From Methylobacterium sp. DB0501 (lineage in GTDB: Bacteria; Pseudomonadota; Alphaproteobacteria; Rhizobiales; Beijerinckiaceae): 64,000 nt of DNA. The position numbers and the translations under genes are program-made. Location of the stretch: contig NZ_JAAKGV010000001.1 of the NCBI RefSeq assembly GCF_011043735.1, forward strand, positions 682,001 through 746,000. The letters run 5' to 3'. Under the pieces are notes generated by a model. The model made no database searches. It was not told the origin of the DNA and worked only from the letters and a program-made list of their open reading frames with translations. Positions 1-8,549 of the stretch are shown here, piece by piece (position 1 is the stretch's first letter; each line of letters starts with the position of its first letter).

Positions 1-137
1 TGGACGAGGGTGGCGCCCGCCTCGAAGGCCTGGTGCGTGGACTCGATCTGCTCGGCGACCGCGGTGGGCACCGCCGGATTGTCCTTCTTGCGCGGCACCG
101 AACCGGTGATCGCGACCGCGATGACGACGGGGTTCAT
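1..137 (-). CDS. Beta-keto acid cleavage enzyme (BKACE, DUF849 family), 3' end beyond window
   Basis: Only the first 45 codons are present; the gene runs off the left edge. The ATG at 137 opens with MNPVVIAVAITGSVPRKKDN, the family N-terminus that forms the first strand of a Zn-dependent TIM barrel, followed by the usual ETH/ESTH-type stretch (EQIESTHQAFEAGA). Family members condense a beta-keto acid with acetyl-CoA to give acetoacetate and a new CoA ester, as in lysine fermentation and carnitine breakdown. The gene lies 138 bp downstream of pcaG on the same strand, so a role with aromatic or beta-keto acid intermediates is possible. The substrate cannot be told from this fragment. Confidence 0.85.
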   Translation of the reverse strand, partial: MNPVVIAVAITGSVPRKKDNPAVPTAVAEQIESTHQAFEAGATLV

Positions 138-206
138 GGCGTTCTCCTTGCCGTGTGTCTCGTCCCTGCGAGCGCGAGACGGGTCCGATTGATTTTTATG
201 CCTTTT

Positions 207-239
207 CCACCCGCGACCTCAGGATGACGTCGCGGGTGG
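207..239. other. Stem-loop between pcaG and the BKACE gene
   Basis: An 11-bp perfect stem (207-217 with 229-239, CCACCCGCGAC / GTCGCGGGTGG) encloses an 11-nt loop. No T-run follows on either strand, so it is not a classical intrinsic terminator. It may act as a processing or stability hairpin between the two co-directional genes. The loop carries CTCAGGATGAC, which recurs (as its complement) near 46790. Confidence 0.5.
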
Positions 240-275
240 GACGAGCGGTGCCGTGAAAGACGCGCGAGATCAGTC

Positions 276-911
276 TCACACGTCGAAGAAGACGGTCTCG
301 TTCGGCCCCTGCAGATAGATGTCGAACACGTAGACCACCGTCCCGTCGCGTTCCTCGCGCCTCGCCAGCAGGCTGTCGCGCAACGGCCCGCGCTCGACGA
401 GGTTCAGCACCGGGTCGTCGGCGTTCGCCTCGGCCTCGTCGGCGAAGTAGAGCCGGGTCTGCAGGCCGATATTGATGCCGCGGGCGGCGATCCAGAGGTT
501 GATGTGCGGCGCCATCGGGCGGTGGCCTTTCCGGCCCTCGACCGGGCCGGGCTTCACCGTCTCGAAGAACCACAGGCCCGTGTCGAAGTCGGAGCCGGTG
601 CGGCCCCAGCCGCGGAACGTCCCGTCGAGGGGCTTGCCCTCCTGGCGGTCGGCCGGGTGGTTGTAGCGGCCGGCGGCGTTGGCTTGCCAGATCTCGATGA
701 AGGCGTCGCGCACCAGCGAGCCGGCGCCGTCGAAGACCCGTCCCTCGATCCGGATGCGCTCGCCCTTGGTCTCGGGCCCGGCGAGCACGTTCGTGAAGTT
801 GGTCTCGAAGATGTCGAAGCCGGCCTGGTGCGGGATCAGCCCGATATGGACGTAGGGACCCGCGGTCTGGGACGGGGTCTCCTGCAGGCGGGTGGGAAGC
901 GGCTGGACCAT
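276..911 (-). CDS. pcaG: Protocatechuate 3,4-dioxygenase alpha subunit
   Basis: A 211-residue protein starting MVQPLPTRLQETPSQTAGPY, the family hallmark (TPSQTxGPYxHIGL). With PcaH it forms the non-haem Fe(III) intradiol dioxygenase that cleaves protocatechuate to beta-carboxy-cis,cis-muconate in the beta-ketoadipate pathway. The alpha subunit keeps the intradiol fold and shapes the substrate pocket, but the iron ligands lie in the beta subunit, and the HIH motif is here replaced (PHINLW). Its ATG sits 4 nt after the pcaH stop codon, so the two are co-translated in equal amounts. Length is normal for the family. Other pca genes (B, C, D, Q) are not in the window. Confidence 0.95.
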   Translation of the reverse strand: MVQPLPTRLQETPSQTAGPYVHIGLIPHQAGFDIFETNFTNVLAGPETKGERIRIEGRVFDGAGSLVRDAFIEIWQANAAGRYNHPADRQEGKPLDGTFRGWGRTGSDFDTGLWFFETVKPGPVEGRKGHRPMAPHINLWIAARGINIGLQTRLYFADEAEANADDPVLNLVERGPLRDSLLARREERDGTVVYVFDIYLQGPNETVFFDV

Positions 912-915
912 CGTC

Positions 916-1644
916 TCAGTTCCCCTGGAGCTTGTTCTCGAACAAAGTCTGCTGGCGGCCGCGCAGCACGATGTCGAACTTGTAGGCGAGCATGTCGAGC
1001 GGCACCGCGGCGCCGAGGTCGAGGGGGGCGATCAGCCGCTCGGCGGCCGAGCGGTCGGGGATGCCGAGCACCATCGGATCGCGCCAGATCAGCGGGTCGC
1101 CCTCGAAATACATCTGGGTGATGAGGCGCTGGGCGAAGCCTGTGCCGAACACCGAGAAGTGGATATGCGCCGGGCGCCAGGAATTGAGGAAGTTGCGCCA
1201 GGGATACGGCCCGGGCTTGATCGTGCGGAAATAGTAGAAGCCGTTCTCGTCGGTGATCGTCCGGCCGCAGCCGCCGAAATTCGGATCGATCGGCGCGAGG
1301 TAGCGGTCGTTGCGGTGGCGGTAGCGCCCGCCCGCATTGGCCTGCCAGAACTCGACCAGGGTGTGGGGGATGCCGCGCCCGTTCTCGTCGCGGACATGGC
1401 CGTGGACGAAGATCCGCTCGCCGATCGGCTCGCCCTCGCGGGCATAGTTGAGGATCAGGTCGTTATCGAGCGGGCCCAGCTCCGAGTGGCCGAAGGTCGG
1501 GCCGGTCACCTCCGACAGGGAGGATTGCAGCGACAGCATCGCCCGCCGCGGCGAGCGCAGCACGCTGGTCTTGTAGTCCGGCGTGAAGGCCGGCGGGTGG
1601 ATCGAGCGGTCCCGTTGCAGGAACTCGCTGTCGGCCTGGGTCAT
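916..1644 (-). CDS. pcaH: Protocatechuate 3,4-dioxygenase beta subunit
   Basis: A 242-residue catalytic subunit. The four iron ligands known in the Pseudomonas enzyme are visible at Tyr108 (GGRYRH), Tyr147 (GPYPW), His160 and His162 (RPAHIHF). The N-terminal [17 protein letters not shown] segment is typical of PcaH. It forms an (alpha-beta-Fe3+) heteromultimer with PcaG in the cytoplasm. A strong ribosome-binding site (GGAGGAG) lies about 4 nt before the ATG. The gene is downstream of, and co-directional with, the IclR-type regulator at 1777-2586, with a 132-bp gap that holds two short hairpins, so it probably has its own promoter or a processed leader. Confidence 0.96.
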   Translation of the reverse strand: MTQADSEFLQRDRSIHPPAFTPDYKTSVLRSPRRAMLSLQSSLSEVTGPTFGHSELGPLDNDLILNYAREGEPIGERIFVHGHVRDENGRGIPHTLVEFWQANAGGRYRHRNDRYLAPIDPNFGGCGRTITDENGFYYFRTIKPGPYPWRNFLNSWRPAHIHFSVFGTGFAQRLITQMYFEGDPLIWRDPMVLGIPDRSAAERLIAPLDLGAAVPLDMLAYKFDIVLRGRQQTLFENKLQGN

Positions 1645-1658
1645 CGTCTCCTCCTGTG

Positions 1659-1702
1659 CGCTCCTTCGGAGCGACTGCGGGTCGTGCGGGGTTGAAACCC
1701 CG
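1659..1702. other. Two hairpins in the pcaH leader
   Basis: Two small perfect inverted repeats lie between the IclR gene and pcaH: CGCTCC/GGAGCG at 1659-1673 (3-nt loop) and CGGGGTT/AACCCCG at 1687-1702 (2-nt loop). Both would fold in a minus-strand transcript just upstream of the pcaH ribosome-binding site. No T-run follows. They could reduce read-through from the regulator gene or protect the pcaHG mRNA 5' end. Confidence 0.35.
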
Positions 1703-1776
1703 GTGTGCTGGTCGTTCGACGCGCGCCTCGGAATTTTATCATCCCCGCGGGGCCGGGACTACGTCAGGACATCTCG

Positions 1777-2586
1777 TCAGGAGAGGGCCGCGGCCTTGCC
1801 GCCGAGGGTCCCGAGATAGTCCGAGAAGGCGCCGACCGTGGACAGGTCCGCGGCGGCCGCCAGCAGGTCGGGGGCGATGGCGTCGGCTTGCGCCTCCGTG
1901 AGCCGCAGGCTCGGGCCGGCGATGCTGAGGTTGCCGACCGCGCGGCCGGTCTGCGGATGCACGATGTTGGCCGCCATCGCGGCGGCGCCCGGCGTGTTGG
2001 TGTCCTGCACCCAGGCGTAGCCGCGGGCGCGGGCCTCGTTCACCAGGACCATCAAGGCCGCGACGGTGCGCGGCGCGTTGGGGCCGCACGCCTCCGGCGT
2101 GCCGAGCCCCTGGCGCATCACCAGGCTCAAGGCCTCCTCGTCCGAGAGGCTGGCGAGCCAGGCGATCCCGGTGGACGTCGTGGAGAGCCGCGCTTCCGTG
2201 CCCATGTCGCCGTCGAAGCGCAGGCCGCTGCGCGCGCCTTGCGCCTTCGCCACCCAGACGAGGCGCGGGTAATCGACGACGGCGAGGCGTGCCAGCTCGC
2301 CGCTCAGATCCGCCAGCCGGTCGAGCACCGACTGGGCGACGTCGACGACGCCGGTGCGCGAGAGATGCTTGAGGCCGAGCGTCGCGAACTTGGTGGTGAG
2401 CAGGTAGCGGCCGGTCTCGTCGTTCTGCACGACGTAGGCGAGCTCGGCCAGCTCGGCCAGCAGCCGGTGGGCGCCGCTCTTCGGAATATCCAGCGTCTCG
2501 GCGATGGTCTGGAGCGGGAGTCCGCGCGGATGGTTCGCGAGGAGTTCCACCAGGTCCAGGGCGCGCCGCAGCAGGGAGCCGGCCAT
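1777..2586 (-). CDS. IclR-family transcriptional regulator, probable regulator of pcaHG
   Basis: A 269-residue protein with an N-terminal winged helix-turn-helix (about residues 4-65; LLRRALDLVELL, then PLQTIAETLDIPKSGAHRLL) and a C-terminal IclR effector domain (about 75-255). The family binds small aromatic or organic acids through the C-terminal domain and often controls pca or pob genes. Position immediately upstream of pcaHG on the same strand supports that role here, but the effector is unproven. The start ATG at 2586 has clear homology from residue 3 on. The divergent intergenic region contains two tandem GAACnnnGTTC palindromes, a candidate autoregulatory operator. Confidence 0.9.
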   Translation of the reverse strand: MAGSLLRRALDLVELLANHPRGLPLQTIAETLDIPKSGAHRLLAELAELAYVVQNDETGRYLLTTKFATLGLKHLSRTGVVDVAQSVLDRLADLSGELARLAVVDYPRLVWVAKAQGARSGLRFDGDMGTEARLSTTSTGIAWLASLSDEEALSLVMRQGLGTPEACGPNAPRTVAALMVLVNEARARGYAWVQDTNTPGAAAMAANIVHPQTGRAVGNLSIAGPSLRLTEAQADAIAPDLLAAAADLSTVGAFSDYLGTLGGKAAALS

Positions 2587-2631
2587 CTCTCGTGCTCGAA
2601 ATCTCGTGCTCGGATCGGCGCTCCAAATCTG

Positions 2632-2660
2632 GAACGCGGTTCTGGATTTGAACTCAGTTC
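2632..2660. promoter_or_regulatory. Tandem palindromes, candidate IclR operator
   Basis: Two perfect 11-bp palindromes of the form GAAC-NNN-GTTC occur at 2632-2642 (spacer GCG) and 2650-2660 (spacer TCA), with centres 18 bp apart; an extra GTTC half-site follows at 2662-2665. The first is nested in a longer imperfect dyad (CAAATC...GGATTTG). They lie in the 118-bp region between the divergent IclR gene and the DMT exporter gene. IclR-family proteins bind palindromes as dimer pairs, so the spacing fits; no such box was seen before pcaH. Confidence 0.5.
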
Positions 2661-2704
2661 CGTTCTAAGTCAAGACACGGGCGACGGGTGCGAGGGAGGC
2701 CGGC

Positions 2705-3607
2705 ATGCGCGGGACGGGGCAGGGGGAGACCCTGGTCGGCATCGCCCTGATGGTGAGCGCGGTGGCGGGCTTCGCGAGCATCGACGCCTCGGCGAAGTTC
2801 CTCACCGGCACCATGAGCCCGATGCTGATCGTGGCGCTCCGCTACCTCGTCAGCTTCGTCATCGTGGCGGTTGTCCTCGCCTCGCGGCGCGACGTGATCG
2901 GGCTCCTGCGCACCAGGAAGCCGGGCCTGCAGGTGCTGCGCTCGCTCTGCCTCGTGACGGCGACGATGTGCTCGTTCGTGGCCCTGCGCTACCTGCCCCT
3001 GGCGCAGGTGACCTCGATCACATTCGCCTCGCCCCTGGTGGTGGCGCTGATCGCCGGGCCGCTCCTCGGCGAGCGGGTCGGGTGGCGCCGGACGGTCGCG
3101 GTGCTGGTCGGTTTCTCGGGGGTTCTGGTGGTGAGCCGGCCCGGCATGTCGGGCATGCATCCGGCGGCCCTGCTCGCCGTGGTGACCGCCCTCGTCAACG
3201 GCGTCTACATCGTGGTGACGCGGATGCTCGCCGCCCACGATCCGCCCGAGACGACGATGTTCTATACCGGCCTCGTGGGCTCGGTGCTGACCGCGCCGGC
3301 CCTGCCTTTCCTGTGGGAGACGCCGACCGCGCCCTCGACCTGGATCGGCATCGCCTCGGTCGGGTTCTTCGGGGCGCTCGGGCACTGGCTCCTGATCCTC
3401 GCCCATCGCCGGGCGCCCGCCTCGACGCTGGCGCCCTTCGCCTATGCCCACTTGCTCTGGGCGGTGCTCCTCGGCTTCCTGATCTTCGGCCACCTGCCCG
3501 ACCGCTGGACGGTGATCGGCGGCGCCGTCGTGGCGGCCTCGGGGCTGTACCTGCTCTATCACGAGCGCCCGCGGATCACGCCGCCGGGGGAGGAGGGGGC
3601 GGTGTGA
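2705..3607 (+). CDS. DMT-superfamily transporter (EamA domain)
   Basis: A 300-residue integral inner-membrane protein with about ten hydrophobic helices arranged as two EamA repeats (about residues 10-140 and 155-290). Motifs typical of the family are seen, such as VTSITFASPLVVALIAGPLLGER at the end of the first repeat and the matching PFAYAHLLWAVLLGFLIFG in the second. Family members export metabolites, amino acids or drugs; the substrate is not known. The ATG at 2705 has a strong ribosome-binding site (GAGGGAGG). It is divergent from the IclR gene and may share its operator. Confidence 0.9.
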   Translation: MRGTGQGETLVGIALMVSAVAGFASIDASAKFLTGTMSPMLIVALRYLVSFVIVAVVLASRRDVIGLLRTRKPGLQVLRSLCLVTATMCSFVALRYLPLAQVTSITFASPLVVALIAGPLLGERVGWRRTVAVLVGFSGVLVVSRPGMSGMHPAALLAVVTALVNGVYIVVTRMLAAHDPPETTMFYTGLVGSVLTAPALPFLWETPTAPSTWIGIASVGFFGALGHWLLILAHRRAPASTLAPFAYAHLLWAVLLGFLIFGHLPDRWTVIGGAVVAASGLYLLYHERPRITPPGEEGAV

Positions 3608-3637
3608 GGGCGGCCGCGCATGGACCCCTCCCCCCGA

Positions 3638-3663
3638 CGGAACTCGGGCAAGCCCGAGTTCCG
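3638..3663. terminator. Perfect hairpin between convergent genes
   Basis: A 12-bp perfect stem (3638-3649 with 3652-3663) with an AA loop lies between the convergent exporter and MRJP-like genes, flanked by an outer CCCCTCCCCC / GGGAGGGGG pair. It could stop transcription from both sides, although no T-run is present. Confidence 0.4.
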
Positions 3664-3723
3664 CATCCCTGTGGCCGAAGCGGGCGAGCCCGACCCGGGA
3701 GGGGGCACGGGTTCAGGGGCGCT

Positions 3724-4923
3724 TCACTTCACCGGGCCGGTCCCCGTCGATCCCGCCGCCGGAGATCCCGTGCGGATCGCCCACAGCTCCGTCGGCAGGC
3801 TGATCGGTGCGCCGGGCTTGTAGTCGGCCGAGTCCTGGATGTGCGAGGTGGTGACGTAGATCGTTCCGTCCGGCCCCTCGCCGAAGGTGTCGGGCCAGCG
3901 CAGCTGCGGATCCTGGACCAGGGTGGTCAGCCCGGCACCTTGATTCGCGAGGTCTCGCACCTTGACGGCGTTGTCCTGCGGCGAGGTCACGTACATCCGG
4001 CCGTCCTTGCGGGCCACCAGCAGCCCGTCCGCCGGACCGTTCTCGCCGACCGTGACGATCTTGGGCCCCAGCGTCCGGTCGGTGAGCGTCTCGGGCACGA
4101 CCGACGCGGTGGCCCAGCCGGTGAGCGCGTCGGTCGGCAGGCTGTAGAGCGTCTTCCCCTTGATCGCCTGCCAGTACAGGGTACGGCCGTCCGGCGAGAG
4201 CGCGATGCCGTCGGCCGAGAACTCGACGCCGCGCCCGTCGGGCCGGCGCAGGGGCTGGCCGTCGGAGGTCACGGTCACGCTCTTGTCCGGCATGGTCGAG
4301 GGATGGCCGGAGAGCACGCGCCTGGCCGCGCCGCTGTCGATGTCGACGACGATCAAGGCGCCCTCGGCGCCGGAATCGGTGAGATAGGCGGTCTTGCCGT
4401 CGGGAGAGATCCGTACGTCGTTGATGTAGGAGGCCTGCAGCACCGTCGCGGCGTCGAATGGGATCGTCTTGACCACCTGGTTGGTCTTGAGGTCGATCCC
4501 GACGAGCTTCGGCCCGTCCTTGACGACTGCGGCCATCGCGGGCGCGGCGGCATCCACCACCCAGAGCCGGTCCTGGGCATCGGCCACCACGCTCTGGACG
4601 CAGACGAAGTGGGTCTTCGGGTCGATCTCGTCCTTCTTCGCGTTGCGCCAGGAATTCCACCCGGCATCCGGGTAGGGCACCGGCTTGCCGTCCTTCAGCT
4701 CGGCCACCGAGACCGGCGCGTCCTCGCTCCAGCGCGGGAAGTTGACGAAGATCCGGCCGTCGCGCGCCACCGTGACGCCGGTGACCTGATGGGCGAAGCT
4801 CGCGACCTTGTCGAGGCGGGCGGGCGTCTGGACGGGGCTGCCCTGCGCCAGGGCGGGGACCGGCGCGAGGCCGGCCGTCAGGACCAGGGCGAGCCCGAGG
4901 CGGGCGCCGAATTGCTGCGTCAT
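3724..4923 (-). CDS. Secreted Yellow/major royal jelly protein-like six-bladed propeller protein
   Basis: A 399-residue protein with a signal peptide ending near ALAQG (about residue 27). The rest resembles the Yellow/MRJP family: VTVARDGRIFVNFPRW near residue 50, LWVVDAAAP near 120, ISPDGKTAYLTDSG and DGRTLYW blades, and YVTTSHIQDS near the C-terminus. Bacterial members are periplasmic propeller proteins, sometimes annotated as L-dopachrome-tautomerase-related or SMP-30/gluconolactonase-like; activity is generally untested. The chosen ATG (4923) gives the signal peptide directly; an upstream in-frame start would add 17 residues. It is 90 bp downstream of an LLM monooxygenase on the same strand and may be cotranscribed. 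Confidence 0.8.
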   Translation of the reverse strand: MTQQFGARLGLALVLTAGLAPVPALAQGSPVQTPARLDKVASFAHQVTGVTVARDGRIFVNFPRWSEDAPVSVAELKDGKPVPYPDAGWNSWRNAKKDEIDPKTHFVCVQSVVADAQDRLWVVDAAAPAMAAVVKDGPKLVGIDLKTNQVVKTIPFDAATVLQASYINDVRISPDGKTAYLTDSGAEGALIVVDIDSGAARRVLSGHPSTMPDKSVTVTSDGQPLRRPDGRGVEFSADGIALSPDGRTLYWQAIKGKTLYSLPTDALTGWATASVVPETLTDRTLGPKIVTVGENGPADGLLVARKDGRMYVTSPQDNAVKVRDLANQGAGLTTLVQDPQLRWPDTFGEGPDGTIYVTTSHIQDSADYKPGAPISLPTELWAIRTGSPAAGSTGTGPVK

Positions 4924-5013
4924 CGAAAGAACTCTCCGTCCGGGCTTTGGCCCGGACGGTGAACGCAGCGGCACCCGGCCAAGGTCCGGGGGTGCAAGGG
5001 CGAGAGGTGTATG

Positions 5014-6354
5014 TCAGCCGACCGTCGCCCGCCCGGGCCCGTAGCCGGAGGGCGGACGCGAGCCGAGATTCGCCCGCAGGGTCCGGCCCTCGTACTCGGT
5101 GCGGAACAGGCCGCGGCGGCGCAATTCCGGCAGGACCAGCTCGACGAAGTCGTCGAGCCCGCCCGGCAGGGTCGGGGGCATGATGTTGAACCCGTCGGCG
5201 CCGCCGGCCCGGAACCGCGCCTCCATCTCGTCGGCGATCTGGGCCGGCGTGCCGACGATCTGCGAGTGGCCGCGGGCGCCGGCGATCCGCAGGTAGAGCT
5301 GGCGCAGGCTCAGGCCCTCGCGCCGGGCGAGGTCGAACATCAGCTGCTGGCGCGACTTCAGCCCCGCGGTGGCGGGCAGCTCCGGCACCGGGCCGTCGGG
5401 CGAAAAGCCCGAGAGGTCGTGGCCGACCATCCGGCTGAGCAGCGCCAGCCCGACCACCGGATCGATCAGCGCCTGCAATTCCTCGAACTTGCCGCGTGCC
5501 TCGGCCTCGGAGCGGCCGACGACCGGGAACAGCCCGGGCATCACCTTGAGGTCGTCCGGCGAGCGGCCGAACCGGGCCATGCGGCCTTTCAGGTCGCGGG
5601 AGAACTCCACCGCCTCGTCGAGGGTCTGGTTGGCCGTGAACACGATCTCGGCGGTGCGCGCCGCCAGGTCCTTGCCCGGCCCGGACGACCCGGCCTGGAC
5701 CAGCACCGGCTGGCCCTGCGGCGTGCGCGGGATGTTGAGGGGCCCTCGCACCTCGAAATGCTTGCCCTTGTGGTCGAGGGGCCGGAAGCCGTCGGGCTTC
5801 GAGAACTGGCCCGACGCCGTGTCGATGAGGACGGCGTCGTCGTCCCAGGTGTTCCACAGGCCCAGCACCACGTCGACGAATTCCTCCGCCCGCTCGTAGC
5901 GGTCGGCGTGGCGGGCGATCCTGTCGTGGCCGAAATTCGCGGCCTCCAGGTCGGTCGCCGAGGTGACGAGGTTCCAGCCGGCCCGGCCGCCGCTCAGGAG
6001 GTCGAGGGAGGCGAAGCGGCGGGCGACGTTGAAGGGCTCGTTGAAGCTCGTCGAGGTGGTGGCGACGAGGCCGATCCGGCTCGTGACGGCGGCGAGCGCC
6101 GACAGCAGGGTCACGGGCTCGAAATGGCCAGAGCGGGCGGTGCGCTCGCTCGAGCGCAGGTCGGCATCGCGGATGCCGGTGCCGTCCTCCAGGAAGATCA
6201 GGTCGAACTTCGCGGCCTCGGCCCGCTTCGCCCAGCCGACATAACGGTCGAGATTGATCCCGCCATCGGCCTCGCTCGACGGGTGGCGCCAGCCGGCGAC
6301 GTGGTGGCCGGTGGCGTAGAAGAAGGCGCCGAGGCGCATCGTAGCATTGGTCAT
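5014..6354 (-). CDS. FMN-dependent LLM-class monooxygenase (NtaA/SnaA/DszA-like)
   Basis: A 446-residue luciferase-like TIM-barrel monooxygenase. Family signatures include LGAFFYATGHHVAGWRHP at the N-terminus, NVARRFASLDLLSGGRAGWN near residues 108-127, VLVQAGSSGPGKDLAA near 220 and DGFNIMPPTLPGG near 390. The NtaA/SnaA/DszA group uses FMNH2 from a separate reductase plus O2 to oxidise substrates such as nitrilotriacetate, pristinamycin II or sulfones. It is a paralogue of the protein at 8683-10041 with the same length and motif order. The nearby Cys/Met enzyme suggests a sulfur-scavenging role, which is inference. Confidence 0.9.
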   Translation of the reverse strand: MTNATMRLGAFFYATGHHVAGWRHPSSEADGGINLDRYVGWAKRAEAAKFDLIFLEDGTGIRDADLRSSERTARSGHFEPVTLLSALAAVTSRIGLVATTSTSFNEPFNVARRFASLDLLSGGRAGWNLVTSATDLEAANFGHDRIARHADRYERAEEFVDVVLGLWNTWDDDAVLIDTASGQFSKPDGFRPLDHKGKHFEVRGPLNIPRTPQGQPVLVQAGSSGPGKDLAARTAEIVFTANQTLDEAVEFSRDLKGRMARFGRSPDDLKVMPGLFPVVGRSEAEARGKFEELQALIDPVVGLALLSRMVGHDLSGFSPDGPVPELPATAGLKSRQQLMFDLARREGLSLRQLYLRIAGARGHSQIVGTPAQIADEMEARFRAGGADGFNIMPPTLPGGLDDFVELVLPELRRRGLFRTEYEGRTLRANLGSRPPSGYGPGRATVG

Positions 6355-6414
6355 GGCGGGCTCATGGTAGGGACCGGTGCCGTGAGATCTAGCGCCCCGC
6401 GTGCGCTCGGCCCG

Positions 6415-7581
6415 TCATCCGCGGAGGACGGCGTCGAGCGCCCGGCTCAGATCCCCGAGCAGGTCCGCCTCCGCCTCGAGCCCGACCGAGAGCCGCACCA
6501 GACCGTCGCCGACGCCGGCGCGCTCGCGCGCTTCCGCGTCCATGGCGGCATGGGTCATGGTGACCGGATGGGCGATCAGGCTCTCGACCCCGCCGAGGGA
6601 TTCGGCCAGGCTGAACACGCTGAGCGCCCCGACGAGGCGGCGCACCGCCTCGCGCCCACCGGCGAGCTCGGCGCTCAGCATCGCGCCGAAGCCGCTCTGC
6701 TGCGCCCTGGCGACGTCGTGGCCCGGATGGTCGGGCAGGCCCGGATAGTAGACCCGGGCGATCGCCGGATGCGCGGCGAGGAAAGCCGCCACCGCGGCGG
6801 CGTTGCGCTCCTGGCGCTCGATGCGGGCAAACAGCGTGCGCACGCCGCGCAACGTCAGGTAGGCGTCGAAGGGCGAGCCGGTGACCCCGACGGTGTTGGC
6901 CCAGGCCGCGAGCTCGTCGCCGAGGCCGGCCTCCGCGGCGATCACCGCGCCGCCGATCACGTCGGAATGGCCGTTGAGGAACTTGGTGGTCGAGTGGACG
7001 ACGAGGTCGGCCCCGAGCGCCAGGGGCCGCTGCAGCGCCGGCGACAGGAAGGTGTTGTCGACGACGAGCAGGGCGCCCGCCGCCTTCGCCAGGGCGGCCG
7101 TGCGGCGGATGTCGGTGATCCGCATCAAGGGGTTGCTCGGCGTCTCGGTGAGTACGATCCGGGCGCCCTCGGCCAGGGCCGCGGTCAGCGCGGCCTCGTC
7201 GGTCTGGTCGACGAAGGCGACGCGGTAATGGCCCCGCGCCGCGCGCATCGAGAGCAGCCTGTGGGTCCCGCCGTAACAATCGTGCGGCGCCACCAGGAGG
7301 TCGCCCGGCCGCAGGGGCGACAGGGCGAGGTCGAGGGCCGCCATGCCGCTCGACACCACGACGGCCCGCGCCCCGCCCTCCAGCTTCGCCAGCGTGTCGG
7401 CGAGCTGGTCGCGGGTCGGGTTGCCGAGGCGGGCGTAATCGTAGGCCCGGGCCTTCTCGAACTCGGCGAAGGTGTAGGTCGTCGAGAGGTAGAGCGGCGG
7501 GGTCACCGCCCCGAAGGCCGTGTCCGTCCCGATCCCGTTTGCCGCCGCGATCGTCTCCGCCCGCCTGTGCTCGTCCGCCAC
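6415..7581 (-). CDS. Cys/Met-metabolism PLP enzyme, cystathionine gamma-synthase-like
   Basis: A 388-residue fold-type I PLP enzyme. The PLP lysine is in HSTTKFLNGHSD (about Lys200), with the preceding VDNTF aspartate (about Asp175), a Tyr-Arg pair in YARLGNPTR and the phosphate-binding SSGMAA loop. The family covers cystathionine gamma-synthase (MetB), cystathionine beta-lyase, O-succinylhomoserine sulfhydrylase and methionine gamma-lyase; sequence alone does not settle which. The GTG at 7581 was chosen because GGGAGAG lies 5 nt upstream; another GTG 21 bp earlier lacks such a site. It sits between two LLM monooxygenases and a flavin-reductase-like gene, so it may fix sulfur released by them. 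Confidence 0.88.
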   Translation of the reverse strand: MADEHRRAETIAAANGIGTDTAFGAVTPPLYLSTTYTFAEFEKARAYDYARLGNPTRDQLADTLAKLEGGARAVVVSSGMAALDLALSPLRPGDLLVAPHDCYGGTHRLLSMRAARGHYRVAFVDQTDEAALTAALAEGARIVLTETPSNPLMRITDIRRTAALAKAAGALLVVDNTFLSPALQRPLALGADLVVHSTTKFLNGHSDVIGGAVIAAEAGLGDELAAWANTVGVTGSPFDAYLTLRGVRTLFARIERQERNAAAVAAFLAAHPAIARVYYPGLPDHPGHDVARAQQSGFGAMLSAELAGGREAVRRLVGALSVFSLAESLGGVESLIAHPVTMTHAAMDAEARERAGVGDGLVRLSVGLEAEADLLGDLSRALDAVLRG

Positions 7582-7685
7582 CGTCGCTCTCCCGTGCCGC
7601 ACGCGGGACGATCCCGCTCTTCCGTTCTTTATGAAGAACGCATCGGGCGATCAACGGAAAACCGTTCGACGCGGCGGACGGCGCT

Positions 7686-8516
7686 CTATTTCAGTCCGAA
7701 CCCCCGTCGCTCCAGGATCCCGCGCAGGCGGTCGCGGCCGCTCAAGGATTCCGGACCGCGCACCCGCTCCAGGGCCGCCCCGCTCCAGCCGACCTCCGGC
7801 ATCCGCTGCCCGGCCTGGAACGCGCTCATTGCCGCGTCGTAGGCGGCGACCGGCCCGGTCGCGAGGGCGGGGTCGTAGCGGCCGCGATGCAGCACCACGT
7901 CTTGCGGAAGGCGCGGCTTGACCGCGGCCGGGCGTGCCGGATCGGGCCAGCCGACGCACAGGCCGAACACCGCCAGCACGTTCGGCGGCAGGCCGAGCAG
8001 CTCGGCCACCGCCTCCGGATCGTTGCGCAAGGCCCCGATATAGACCGAGCCGAGACCGAGGGATTCGAGCGCCACCGTGGCGTTCTGGGCGGCGAGCGCG
8101 GCGTCGACCACGCCGACCATCAGCGTCTCCAGGTAGTCGAGCCCGTCGGTCGGCCGGTCCCGCTCGCGCCCGAGCGCCGCGAGCCGCGACAGGTCGGCGA
8201 GCCAGACCAGCACCAGCGGCGCCTCGACGACGTGGCGCTGGCCCCGCGCCACCTCGGACAGCCGCCGTTTGGCCTCCGGATCCTCGACCGCGACGACGCT
8301 CCAGGTCTGGAGGTTCGACGAGCTCGGTGCCGATTGCGCCGCGGCGACCAGCGTCTCCAAGATCCCGGCGGGAAGCGGATCGGGCCGGAACGCCCGCACG
8401 GTGCGGTGGGCGAGGAGCCCCGCGATCACGTCGTTCCAGGGGCCGTCGGCGACGGCGCGGGCGGTCTTTGCGCCGTAGCGCGCCTCCAGGGCGTCCTGCC
8501 GTCCGGTCCCGCTCAT
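7686..8516 (-). CDS. NfsA/FRP-type nitroreductase or flavin reductase
   Basis: A 276-residue FMN-binding nitroreductase-fold protein. The N-terminal HRTVRAFRPDPLP and SAPSSSNLQTWSVV motifs (about residues 37-70) are characteristic of the NfsA/FRP subfamily, which includes the luciferase partner flavin reductase P of Vibrio; LGLGSVYIGALRNDPEAVAELL and VFGLCVGWPD are typical of the FMN site and C-terminus. It may supply reduced flavin to the two adjacent LLM monooxygenases, which need such a partner, but nitro or quinone reduction is equally possible. The ATG at 8516 begins just before the conserved region. An in-frame upstream extension would include a duplicated MHDCSMYDC peptide and is less likely. 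Confidence 0.85.
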   Translation of the reverse strand: MSGTGRQDALEARYGAKTARAVADGPWNDVIAGLLAHRTVRAFRPDPLPAGILETLVAAAQSAPSSSNLQTWSVVAVEDPEAKRRLSEVARGQRHVVEAPLVLVWLADLSRLAALGRERDRPTDGLDYLETLMVGVVDAALAAQNATVALESLGLGSVYIGALRNDPEAVAELLGLPPNVLAVFGLCVGWPDPARPAAVKPRLPQDVVLHRGRYDPALATGPVAAYDAAMSAFQAGQRMPEVGWSGAALERVRGPESLSGRDRLRGILERRGFGLK

Positions 8517-8549
8517 GCGCTCTCGCCTTCCCGTCAGCCGCGACGCGGC

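Noticed and set aside
1705..4962. Very long open frame (over 1,000 codons) on the plus strand
   Set aside because: It is a GC-rich antisense or frame shadow of the IclR, exporter and MRJP-like genes, with Arg/Gly/Ala-rich translation and no recognisable domain.
7603..7685. SAM riboswitch upstream of the Cys/Met enzyme gene
   Set aside because: The gap is only about 100 bp and has three small hairpins but none of the SAM-II or SAM-I core motifs that I could recognise.
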